DNA of 64,000 nt from Oscillospiraceae bacterium (GTDB lineage Bacteria > Bacillota > Clostridia > Oscillospirales > Acutalibacteraceae), in assembly GCA_022763825.1 (NCBI GenBank), contig JALEQX010000071.1:1-64000 (forward strand). Direction: 5' to 3'. Positions 9,937-18,261 of this stretch are shown here, in pieces. Below the pieces are notes generated by a model. The model saw nothing but the letters and a program-made list of their open reading frames with translations, searched no databases and was not told the DNA's origin. Within the stretch, counting starts at the first letter, position 1. Each line of letters opens with the position of its first letter. Made by a program: the position numbers and the translations under genes.

Positions 9937-12174
9937 ATGGCAAGAAAGAAAAAAACGGAAGAAGCAAAAAAACAGACTCCCGAACTTACCGCGCATATTC
10001 TCGGCGCGGGAGAGGTAAACGAACAGGATATCACCTACACGCTTGAAAACAACTACATGCCCTACGCAATGAGCGTTATTTTATCAAGAGCGATTCCCGA
10101 AATAGACGGATTCAAGCCCTCGCACAGAAAACTTCTGTATACAATGTATCTCATGGGGCTTTTAAAGGGCGACAAGGTAAAAAGCGCGAATATTGTCGGT
10201 CGCACAATGCAGTTAAATCCGCACGGAGACCAGGCGATTTACGAAACCATGGTCAGACTCACGCGCGGAAACGAAACACTGCTGCACCCGTATATCGATT
10301 CAAAAGGTAACTTCGGCAAAGCGTATTCAAAAAACATGCAGTACGCAGCCTCTCGTTACACGGAAGCTAAACTTGATAAAATCAGCGCAGAACTTTTTGC
10401 GGACATAGACAAGGATACGGTCGATTTCGTCCCCAATTACGACAATTCAATGACCGAACCCACGCTTTTCCCGGTAAGATTCCCGTCGATACTCGTTAAT
10501 TCCAATATGGGTATAGCTGTCGGAATGGCAAGCAATATATGTTCATTTAATTTAAACGAGGTATGCCGTACGGCGATTGAACTTATAAAAAATCCCGATC
10601 ACGTTATCGCCGACACTTTAAAGGCTCCCGATTTCAGCGGCGGAGGCAGACTGATTTACGACAGAGCAAAGCTCGAGGAAATTTACGAAACGGGACGCGG
10701 TGCCGTCAGAATCCGTTCAAGATACGAATATGACAAAAAGAATAACTGTATCGATATTACCGAAATTCCGCCGACGACAACGAGCGAGGCGATAATCGAA
10801 AAAATTATCGAACTTAATAAAACGGGTAAACTTCGCGACATCAGCGACATAAGAGACGAGACGGACAAGTCCGGTCTTAAAATCACAATCGATTTAAAGC
10901 GCGGAACCGACCCCGAAAAGCTGATGAATACGCTTTTCAAAAAAACTCCGCTCGAGGATTACTTCTCGTGCAACTTCAACATTCTTATCGGCAACGTGCC
11001 CAAAGTCATAGGCGTACGCGAAATTCTCAACGAGTGGACGGCATTCAGGAGCGAGTGCATTAAGAGAAAGACGTTTTTTGAACTCGAAAAAGCGAAAGAA
11101 AAACTCCATCTTCTGCTCGGACTTAAGAAAATACTTCTCGACATCGACAAGGCTATAAAAATAGTCAGAGAAACCGAGGAAGAAGCCGACGTCGTACCGA
11201 ACCTGATGATAGGATTCGGAATAGACGAAACACAGGCGGAGTATGTTGCGGAAATTAAACTCCGTCATTTAAACAGAGAATATATTCTGAAACGCCTCTC
11301 GGATATCGACGATCTTCAAAAGAGCATCGAGGATATGGAGGATATATTAAAGAGCAAATCACGCATTAAAAAGATTATCATTTCAGAACTCGAGGACGTT
11401 TCGAAAAAATACGGAAAAGACAGACGCACCGAAATAATTTACGTCGACGAAGAGGAATCAAATGATTCTGACGACGAAATTCCCGATTACCCGGTTAAAT
11501 TATTCTTTACCAAAGAGGGATATTTCAAAAAGATTACCCCTCTGTCTCTGCGCATGAGCTCAGAACAGAAGCTGAAAGACGGCGACGAAATAGTATATGA
11601 AACGGACGCGTCCAACGCGGATGAAATTCTGTTCTTTACAAACAAGTGTCAGGTATATAAGACAAGAGCGTGCGAATTCCCGGATACGAAGGCAAGCGTC
11701 TTAGGAGACTTCATATCGTCTAAACTCGCAATGGATAAGGATGAACTGCCCGTAAACATGACCGTTATCAAAAAATACACGGGTTATATGCTCTTCGTAT
11801 TCGAAAACGGCAAAATCGCAAAAATAGACATGGACGCATACGAGACTAAGACGAACAGAAAGAAACTTATAAAAGCATATTCGGACAAATCCCCGCTCGT
11901 AAGCTGTATTCATATAGAAGAGGACGCCGACTACGTTATCCGCTCGACATCGGGCAGGTTCCTTATATTCAATTCGGGTTCAATATCGCCGAAAACGACT
12001 AAGGATTCTCAGGGCGTTGCGATAATGACTCTCAAAAAGGGTCACAAGGTCGCGGGCATTACGCTTTATAATGAAAATATGTTCGTAAAACCGTCACGAT
12101 ACAGGACAAAAACGCTCCCCGCGGCAGGAAGCACATTATCAAGCGAGGATTCGTTTGAGCAAATCAGTTTCTGA
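9937..12174 (+). CDS. Type IIA topoisomerase A subunit (ParC/GyrA-like), divergent
   Basis: DNA breakage-reunion subunit, 745 residues. The active-site tyrosine is Tyr141 in AASRYTEAKL, and the winged-helix region holds LNPHGDQAIYETMVRL (usual HPHGD). A coiled-coil connector follows (about residues 350-480). The C-terminal region forms repeated beta strands of the DNA-wrapping pinwheel type (DEILFFTNKCQVYKTRACEF, GYMLFVFENGKIAKIDM). I do not see the QRRGGKG gyrase box that enables negative supercoiling, which favours topoisomerase IV-type activity. Start ATG has AAGGAGG upstream. Confidence 0.9.
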   Translation: MARKKKTEEAKKQTPELTAHILGAGEVNEQDITYTLENNYMPYAMSVILSRAIPEIDGFKPSHRKLLYTMYLMGLLKGDKVKSANIVGRTMQLNPHGDQAIYETMVRLTRGNETLLHPYIDSKGNFGKAYSKNMQYAASRYTEAKLDKISAELFADIDKDTVDFVPNYDNSMTEPTLFPVRFPSILVNSNMGIAVGMASNICSFNLNEVCRTAIELIKNPDHVIADTLKAPDFSGGGRLIYDRAKLEEIYETGRGAVRIRSRYEYDKKNNCIDITEIPPTTTSEAIIEKIIELNKTGKLRDISDIRDETDKSGLKITIDLKRGTDPEKLMNTLFKKTPLEDYFSCNFNILIGNVPKVIGVREILNEWTAFRSECIKRKTFFELEKAKEKLHLLLGLKKILLDIDKAIKIVRETEEEADVVPNLMIGFGIDETQAEYVAEIKLRHLNREYILKRLSDIDDLQKSIEDMEDILKSKSRIKKIIISELEDVSKKYGKDRRTEIIYVDEEESNDSDDEIPDYPVKLFFTKEGYFKKITPLSLRMSSEQKLKDGDEIVYETDASNADEILFFTNKCQVYKTRACEFPDTKASVLGDFISSKLAMDKDELPVNMTVIKKYTGYMLFVFENGKIAKIDMDAYETKTNRKKLIKAYSDKSPLVSCIHIEEDADYVIRSTSGRFLIFNSGSISPKTTKDSQGVAIMTLKKGHKVAGITLYNENMFVKPSRYRTKTLPAAGSTLSSEDSFEQISF

Positions 12175-12239
12175 TATTCAAGCGTAGTTAAAGATTCACA
12201 TATTATTCTGAAGACAACAAAGAACCGGAGATGATTTTT

Positions 12240-12908
12240 ATGCAGATACTCGTTGTAGAGGATGAAGTTTCCCTCGCAGACGCCATCGTCGCAATATTAA
12301 AAAAGGAACAGTACTTCGCCGACGCGGTTTACGACGGCAAGGACGGACTCGATTACGCTTTAAGCGGTATTTACGACCTTATCTTACTTGACATAATGCT
12401 GCCTAAAATGAACGGAATCGAAGTTCTTAAGGAATTAAGAAAACAGGGCATTTCCACTCCCGTCATGCTTCTTACGGCAAAAAGCGAGGTCGACGACAAA
12501 ATACGCGGTCTCGACACAGGCGCGGACGACTATCTTACAAAACCTTTCAACAAGGGCGAACTGTTAGCAAGAATCAGAGCACTGACCAGGCGCAAGGGCG
12601 AGATTCCCGCCAACGAAATGACTTACGGCGACATTACGCTTAATCAGAGCACATATGAGCTTATATGCGGTGCAAATTCCGTAAAGCTCGGCGGTAAGGA
12701 ATTCAAGATAATGCAGATGCTCATGTACGCGCCGAAAAACATTATTTCAAAAGACGAATTCATAGAAAAAATCTGGGGCTACGACAGCGAGGCGGAGTAT
12801 AACAATATCGAAGTTTACGTTTCGTTTTTAAGAAAGAAACTCACCGCTATAAAGTCAACCGTTCAGATAAAAGCCTCGAGAGGAATCGGATATTACATTG
12901 AAGGATAA
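12240..12908 (+). CDS. Response regulator, OmpR/PhoB family
   Basis: 222 residues. The receiver domain starts MQILVVEDE with acidic residues at 8-9, phosphoacceptor Asp51 in LILLDIMLPKMNG, LLTAKSE and the conserved lysine in YLTKPF. The winged-helix DNA-binding domain (about 125-222) ends with YNNIEVYVSFLRKKL and RGIGYYIEG. ATG at 12240 was chosen because GGAG lies nine bases upstream; the earlier in-frame ATG at 12231 touches that same GGAG. Its last codons overlap the histidine kinase gene. It heads the cotranscribed group to 17291 and is the best candidate regulator of it. Confidence 0.95.
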   Translation: MQILVVEDEVSLADAIVAILKKEQYFADAVYDGKDGLDYALSGIYDLILLDIMLPKMNGIEVLKELRKQGISTPVMLLTAKSEVDDKIRGLDTGADDYLTKPFNKGELLARIRALTRRKGEIPANEMTYGDITLNQSTYELICGANSVKLGGKEFKIMQMLMYAPKNIISKDEFIEKIWGYDSEAEYNNIEVYVSFLRKKLTAIKSTVQIKASRGIGYYIEG

Positions 12909-14172
12909 TAATTTAATAATCAAAAAAACGCGGGACCGTTTTATAGCCATAAGCATGACGGCTCTTGTGATAATACTGATGTTTATATTCGGATTTATCA
13001 ACATTCTGATGCACCTCGCGGTAAATCAGAGTCTTGAAAAAAACATCGACACTGCGGCGGCGGCTTCGACGTTCGCAATGACGAATTCAAAATTCGGATT
13101 CCCGTTTTCGTCCTCGCAGATAATCGGCTCCGAGGAACTTAAATCAATAAAATACATTTCCGCTTTCCTCGACTCCGACGGCAGTATATCGTCGCTCGTA
13201 TCAAACATGACGGACGACCTGACGACAGGCGAAATGACGCAGATAGCATCGGGTATAATGGGTCTTAAAAAAGACTCGGGTACATACTCGCACTATAAGT
13301 ACCGCATGGTTGCCAACGGAAACGACAGAATTCTCGTTATAGTCGACACGAGCGCATTTACGGGCATGCTTTCATCGCTTGCCAAAATCAGCGTATTTAT
13401 TATCATTATAAGCATGATAATTGAATTCACGGTCGTAGTCGCCATGTCAAAAAAAGCGATAAAACCGCTTGAAGAGGCTTTCGACAAACAGAAGCAGTTT
13501 ATTTCCGACGCAAGTCACGAACTTAAGACTCCCCTTTCCGTCATTTCCGCCAGTGCGGACGTGCTTGAAGCCGAGGAGGGTGAAAATAAATGGCTTACGT
13601 CGATAAAGGATCAAACCGAAAACATGTCGCATCTTGTTTACAGTCTTTTAGACCTTGCAAAACTCGACGAAATGTCTAAACCTCCCGTTATGGCTGATTT
13701 TGATTTAAGTTCGGCGGTGCTTAATATTGCTCTGGAATTCGAATGTCCCGCGTTTGAAAGCGGAAAAGAACTTACCTACGACATAAAGCCGGACGTTCAC
13801 ATGTGCGGAAACGAACAGAACATAAAACAGGTTATAACCATTCTTACGGAAAACGCAGTTAAATACGCCGGCGAACACGGTAAAATTGAGATAAGACTGC
13901 GCACCTCAGGCAAACAAAAAATTATCGAGGTCTACAACACCGGCAAGGGTATCCGCGACGACGAGAGGGATAAAATCTTCCAACGTTTCTACAGAAGCGA
14001 CTCGTCTCGTTCGAGGAACACGGGCGGTTACGGTCTGGGACTCGCAATAGCAAAATCGCTCGTCAACGCAAACAACGGTACTATATCCGTAACCGGCGTA
14101 GAGGGACAGTGGATACGCTTCACAGTCATATTCCAAAGCGGTTCAAATCTACTCACGGGGGCTGTCAGATGA
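12898..14172 (+). CDS. Sensor histidine kinase
   Basis: 424 residues from a TTG start overlapping the regulator gene by 11 bases (GAGAGGA upstream). Two membrane helices (about 17-42 and 160-185) flank a short extracytoplasmic region with no recognised ligand domain. HisKA has the phosphoacceptor in FISDASHELKTPLSV, and the HATPase domain shows NAVKYA, GKGI and GGYGLGLAIAKSLV. No HAMP domain is obvious. Its stop overlaps the start of the next gene (ATGA), so sensor and catabolic-type genes appear translationally coupled. Confidence 0.93.
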   Translation: MKDNNLIIKKTRDRFIAISMTALVIILMFIFGFINILMHLAVNQSLEKNIDTAAAASTFAMTNSKFGFPFSSSQIIGSEELKSIKYISAFLDSDGSISSLVSNMTDDLTTGEMTQIASGIMGLKKDSGTYSHYKYRMVANGNDRILVIVDTSAFTGMLSSLAKISVFIIIISMIIEFTVVVAMSKKAIKPLEEAFDKQKQFISDASHELKTPLSVISASADVLEAEEGENKWLTSIKDQTENMSHLVYSLLDLAKLDEMSKPPVMADFDLSSAVLNIALEFECPAFESGKELTYDIKPDVHMCGNEQNIKQVITILTENAVKYAGEHGKIEIRLRTSGKQKIIEVYNTGKGIRDDERDKIFQRFYRSDSSRSRNTGGYGLGLAIAKSLVNANNGTISVTGVEGQWIRFTVIFQSGSNLLTGAVR

Positions 14173-15140
14173 AAATAGTAAAAGCCGAAAAAGAATTTAT
14201 ATTTGACGAAAATCCGTACGCGCCCAGCTGTCACGCAAGCACGGTTCTCCCGCTCGACGGCGGAAAAACCGTTCTGTCCGCGTGGTTCGCGGGCGCGAAA
14301 GAGGGCGAAGACGACGTGGGCATTTGGTTTTCAAAAAGAACCGACGGCAAGTGGTCGTCTCCCGTTCTTCTGACAAAGGAAAAGGGCGTACCGCACTGGA
14401 ATCCTGTATTATTCCAAAGAGAAGACTCAAGCGTTATTCTGTACTACAAATTCGGAAAACACATCCCGTACTGGCAGACGCGTTATATCATTTCAAAAGA
14501 TAACGGCGAAACGTGGTCTGAGGCTCACGACGTAGTAAAGGATGATACGACCGGAGGCAGAGGCCCTGTTAAGAATAAATGCATTCGAATTTCAAACGGA
14601 GACGTGCTCGCTCCCGCCTCGACCGAACAAAATGGACGCTGGCGCTGTTTTATTGACATTTCGCACGACGACGGACTGACATTCGAAAAGCAAAAGTACA
14701 TAGTCCGCCCGAGAACGGCAAAGGGTCTTGTTCAAATGATTCAGCCGACATTGTGGGAGTCAGAGAACGGTCATATTCACGCGCTCATGCGTACGAATAA
14801 GGGCAGAATTTACAGAAGCGACTCGTCCGACTTCGGCAGAACATGGACAAAAGCGTACGCGACAGAGCTTCCCAATAACAATTCCGGAATTGACGCGGTT
14901 AAAACGGACAAGGGTACTTTCCTTTTATATAATCCGGTAGAAGAAAACTGGGGCGCACGTTCGCCCGTTACGCTCGCATTTTCGGCTGATAACGGTAAAT
15001 CATGGACGAACCTCAAAGACCTCGACTGCGAGGGCGAGGAATTTTCTTATCCTGCAATAACAGCCGTCGGGAATACGCTCTATCTTACATATACGTATTT
15101 AAGAGAAAAAATAAGATTCTGGAGAATAGAAGTCGAATGA
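14169..15140 (+). CDS. BNR/sialidase-fold beta-propeller protein
   Basis: 323 residues with no signal peptide, so it is probably cytoplasmic. At least four Asp-box-like motifs are visible (SKDNGETWSE, SHDDGLTFEK, SDFGRTWTK, SADNGKSWTN), which identify the sialidase/BNR propeller superfamily. Members are often called exo-alpha-sialidases, but the fold also occurs in other glycosidases and in some polysaccharide lyases, so the substrate is not settled. The ATG at 14169 overlaps the kinase stop. The gene is followed by an FAH-family hydrolase (ATGA overlap) and an MFS transporter, suggesting intracellular processing of an imported sugar or sugar acid. Confidence 0.85.
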   Translation: MKIVKAEKEFIFDENPYAPSCHASTVLPLDGGKTVLSAWFAGAKEGEDDVGIWFSKRTDGKWSSPVLLTKEKGVPHWNPVLFQREDSSVILYYKFGKHIPYWQTRYIISKDNGETWSEAHDVVKDDTTGGRGPVKNKCIRISNGDVLAPASTEQNGRWRCFIDISHDDGLTFEKQKYIVRPRTAKGLVQMIQPTLWESENGHIHALMRTNKGRIYRSDSSDFGRTWTKAYATELPNNNSGIDAVKTDKGTFLLYNPVEENWGARSPVTLAFSADNGKSWTNLKDLDCEGEEFSYPAITAVGNTLYLTYTYLREKIRFWRIEVE

Positions 15141-16000
15141 AACTTATTACATTTATATATAAGGACTCAAAACAGCGCGTCGGAGTTGTATGCAGAGATG
15201 ATAAAACCGTCACGGATTTAACTGACGAGTTTTACGATATGAATAATCTGATATCTTCCTGCAATCTCGGCGAACTTAAAAAATATCAGAAAGATTCGGA
15301 CGATATTTTACTCTCGGAAATAAAACTTCTCGCACCGATTCCCGAACCCAAACAGGATATTATATGTTTAGGCATTAACTATTCGGAGCACGCGGAGGAA
15401 TCGGCAAGATTCAAAAAAGAAAAATTCGACGGCAAGCGCGAATATCCCGTTTATTTTTCGAAGAGAGTGAATGAAGCTCTCGCGGATAACGAGACGGCTC
15501 ACTGTCTTAACGCCGACGAAAAAATCGATTACGAAGCGGAGCTCGGCGTTATTATATCAAAAACGTGCAGAAATGTTTCCGCCGGGAACAGCCGTGATTA
15601 TGTATTCGGTTATACAATTATAAATGATTTAAGCGCGCGGACGCTTCAGCAAAAACACAAGCAGTGGTACTACGGCAAGAGTTTTGATTCTTCATGCCCG
15701 ATGGGACCGTGGATTGTGACTGCGGATGAATTTTCATATCCGCCGAAATTAAAAATAGAAAGTCGTGTAAACTCCGAGGTAAGGCAGAGTTCAAACACAG
15801 AAAAAATGATTTTCAACATTGATTACATAATAGAGGATTTGTCGCGTTCAATGACGTTAAAAAGCGCGACGATTATTTCGACAGGCACGCCCGCCGGTGC
15901 GGGAATGGGATTTGAACCGCCGAAATTCTTAAAAGACGGAGACAAAGTAGAATGCGAAATTGAAAATATAGGCATTCTTACAACTTATATATCGAAATAA
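15137..16000 (+). CDS. Fumarylacetoacetate hydrolase (FAH) family protein
   Basis: 287 residues from the ATG at 15137, which overlaps the previous stop. The C-terminal FAH fold is clear: DIICLGINYSEHAEE, then PVYFSKRVNEAL, the metal-binding acidic residues in DYEAELGVII, NDLSARTLQ, and STGTPAGAGMGF near the end. The family hydrolyses or decarboxylates 2-keto acids and diketo sugar acids (for example 2,4-diketo-3-deoxy-rhamnonate or -fuconate hydrolases). A sugar-acid role would fit the neighbouring propeller protein and transporter. The exact substrate cannot be read from sequence. Confidence 0.9.
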   Translation: MKLITFIYKDSKQRVGVVCRDDKTVTDLTDEFYDMNNLISSCNLGELKKYQKDSDDILLSEIKLLAPIPEPKQDIICLGINYSEHAEESARFKKEKFDGKREYPVYFSKRVNEALADNETAHCLNADEKIDYEAELGVIISKTCRNVSAGNSRDYVFGYTIINDLSARTLQQKHKQWYYGKSFDSSCPMGPWIVTADEFSYPPKLKIESRVNSEVRQSSNTEKMIFNIDYIIEDLSRSMTLKSATIISTGTPAGAGMGFEPPKFLKDGDKVECEIENIGILTTYISK

Positions 16001-16028
16001 AAGAGAGACGTATCAGGGGGATTTTCAA

Positions 16029-17291
16029 TTGAATACAGAAGCAAAAAGCGATGAAACAAACGCATTTTCAAAGGAGCAGAAGAGCATACTTCTGCTCTGT
16101 TTTCTGTGCTATTCCGCAGCATACATGGGACGGCTGAACATTTCGGCGGCTCTGCCCGGAGTCACATCCGCGCTTGCGATTTCAGACGTACAGTCCGGCA
16201 TGTTTCAGACGGTATTCGCGATAGTTTACGCAGTCGGACAGATAGTCAACGGCTCTCTTTCGGACAGAATAAAATCGAAAATCAACATAGGACTCGGACT
16301 GATAATTTCATCCGTGTGCAATATTGCGTTCGCAATGTCAATGTCATATTCGCTCTCGGTTGTGATATGGGCGTTAAACGGAGTCGGACAGTCGATGATA
16401 TGGACTCCGGTAGTCAAACTTATTTCCGAATACTTTTCGGGCGAAAAACGCGACCGCGCTTCGTTTATAATGTCGATAACGGTTATATTGGGTCACTTCG
16501 CCGCGTGGGGAATATCAGGTCTTACCGCCGCATATCTCGGAATAAAGACATCGTTTATAATTCCCGCGTTTATAATGACCGCCGCCGCGGTGTATTCGAT
16601 AATCGTGCTTTGCTTTAAGAATAAGAATAAAACACAGACTCTCATATCCGACAGCAAAACGGAGGTTAGTGCACAGCCGGTCAAGCCCATGACGGTCGGC
16701 AAAACGCTATCCTCGACGGGACTGATCGCACTGCTGATATGCTGTATATGCAACGGCTTCGTACGCGACTCAATCGTAACGTGGACTCCCACCGTTTTAT
16801 CCTCGGGCAGCGGTTCGGTTACGCTTCAGTCGACGCTTTTATCATTAATACTCCCGATATTCGAGCTTGTCGGAATTGCGGCGGCAAAAAAGAGCTACGC
16901 CGTTTCGGGGTCGAGCGCAAGAAAAGCTAACGGAATCGTCCTCGCTTCGAGCGCGGTATTTTCACTTATATTAATATTTGTATATAAAAACACATTCGCG
17001 GCGGCTCTCATGCTCGCGCTCGCATGCGCGGCAAACTACGGAGTCAATCCGATGCTCACGACGTTTATTCCCATGGAATATGACAAAGCCGGACGCGTCG
17101 GATTTGTCGCGGGAACGGTCGACTGCTTTATCTACATAGGCTCCGCTCTCGCGGGAGTGCTGACGGGCGCGGTAAGCGAATCTTCGGGCTGGCAGAACGT
17201 ATACGTATTATGGACTGTCGTCGCTCTCGCAGGCGCGGGACTGTCGTTTGTCTCCGCAAGCAGAGGAAAAAAGGGTTTGTCTGAATTATAA
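16029..17291 (+). CDS. MFS transporter, possibly OPA/sugar-acid type
   Basis: 420 residues with about 12 hydrophobic helices. The start is a TTG at 16029, with AGGGGGA eight bases upstream. The segment SAAYMGRLNISAALPGV with its arginine in helix 1 and GVGQSMIWTPVVKLISEYF resemble the organophosphate:phosphate antiporter and related sugar-acid branches of the major facilitator superfamily. A short charged loop separates the two halves (around residue 200). It is the last gene of the operon and is followed by a strong terminator. I infer that it imports the substrate of the two upstream enzymes. Confidence 0.88.
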   Translation: MNTEAKSDETNAFSKEQKSILLLCFLCYSAAYMGRLNISAALPGVTSALAISDVQSGMFQTVFAIVYAVGQIVNGSLSDRIKSKINIGLGLIISSVCNIAFAMSMSYSLSVVIWALNGVGQSMIWTPVVKLISEYFSGEKRDRASFIMSITVILGHFAAWGISGLTAAYLGIKTSFIIPAFIMTAAAVYSIIVLCFKNKNKTQTLISDSKTEVSAQPVKPMTVGKTLSSTGLIALLICCICNGFVRDSIVTWTPTVLSSGSGSVTLQSTLLSLILPIFELVGIAAAKKSYAVSGSSARKANGIVLASSAVFSLILIFVYKNTFAAALMLALACAANYGVNPMLTTFIPMEYDKAGRVGFVAGTVDCFIYIGSALAGVLTGAVSESSGWQNVYVLWTVVALAGAGLSFVSASRGKKGLSEL

Positions 17292-17301
17292 TTAAATACA
17301 G

Positions 17302-17342
17302 AAAAAGCAGGCTGTGGGGTATTACCCCACAGTCTGCTTTTT
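17302..17342. terminator. Bidirectional terminator between convergent operons
   Basis: AAAAAGCAG-CTGTGGGG pairs with CCCCACAG-CTGCTTTTT around a TATTA loop, with a single mismatch. The A and T flanks serve the MFS gene (plus) and the PI-PLC-like gene (minus). Confidence 0.9.
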
Positions 17343-17355
17343 ATTTAGAGTTATA

Positions 17356-18249
17356 TTAATATAATCCGTTTAAATATTCGTCCTTAAGTCCGTCTTTTAC
17401 AATGCCCTTATACGCGTTAAGCTCCAATATCATACGCGATTTATCATAACTTTCGGTAATAAAGTCGCAGGCTATGATATTAGCCTTGTCGAGTCTTGAC
17501 TCGCTGTCGGATATCGCGTCGGTAAACTTATGAAAATGAGGGCGCATCATATCGTTTAGCTTTCTCGGAGTTTTTACGCCGAGCTCGGTTCCGAGATTCG
17601 GTGTAAGCTGGGTCTGAAACCAGAAAAAGCCGTCGGTATTATCCGTCTCGAAATATTCGAGATTCTTAGGTATAAACGCCTCGGGACGGCTTCCGAACAG
17701 CTTTTTGTCCCACGGACTGCTCAGCGGACAGTCTACGCTCTGATTGTATCCCGCCATATAATTTATAAGTATATAGCGTTTACCGCTCTTTCTCAAATCG
17801 CCTATCGAAACATCTTTTATATCCTTAAAATCGGTATAGGCATATTTCGAGGGATGAATGTATTTTTCGAGCAGGATATCGACTGCGGCACAGTCGGCTT
17901 TATAAGTGAACGTAACCGGTCCGAAGGTCTGCGGATAATACTCTCTTACATCGAATATAAAGAATTCAGAGTCGTTTTCATTTAGCATTTTTTCCCAGTC
18001 CTTCAGTACAGACTCGAACGATACGCCGTTCGTAAGTCCGTGAGCAAGACGGATAACGCCTTTTTTGTCGGTGTTCAGACGGACGCAGAAATATCTTACG
18101 CCGTATTTGAACTGTTCGTACATATCGTCGTCCTGACAGCACGCGAGCGCATTCATTCCGTACGAACCCGCGTTATGCGAACCGGGAATTGCGATATGCG
18201 TCAGTTTTGCGTCGTCTTTGATATAAGACATCCAATTTGAGTAGATCAT
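17356..18249 (-). CDS. PI-PLC X-domain-like protein
   Basis: 297 residues without a signal peptide or membrane helix. LTHIAIPGSHNAGSY near the start and RLAHGLTNGVSF further in match the phosphatidylinositol-specific phospholipase C X domain. His25 and His70 are the likely equivalents of the two catalytic histidines of Bacillus PI-PLC. Later sequence (FFIFDVREYYP, YILINYMAGYNQ) fits the TIM-barrel core. Known bacterial PI-PLCs are secreted, so an apparently cytosolic member is odd. It is the last gene of the FHA/PBP/ABC operon, 12 bases after the permease. Substrate is unknown. Confidence 0.8.
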   Translation of the reverse strand: MIYSNWMSYIKDDAKLTHIAIPGSHNAGSYGMNALACCQDDDMYEQFKYGVRYFCVRLNTDKKGVIRLAHGLTNGVSFESVLKDWEKMLNENDSEFFIFDVREYYPQTFGPVTFTYKADCAAVDILLEKYIHPSKYAYTDFKDIKDVSIGDLRKSGKRYILINYMAGYNQSVDCPLSSPWDKKLFGSRPEAFIPKNLEYFETDNTDGFFWFQTQLTPNLGTELGVKTPRKLNDMMRPHFHKFTDAISDSESRLDKANIIACDFITESYDKSRMILELNAYKGIVKDGLKDEYLNGLY

Positions 18250-18261
18250 GTTTTTCCTCCG

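Noticed and set aside
14109..14168. N-terminal extension of the BNR-fold protein
   Set aside because: It lies inside the kinase gene, and ATG 14169 has the overlap and ribosome site expected for a coupled gene.
15002..15136. N-terminal extension of the FAH-family protein
   Set aside because: The added residues are basic and unlike the family; the ATG at 15137 overlaps the previous stop neatly.
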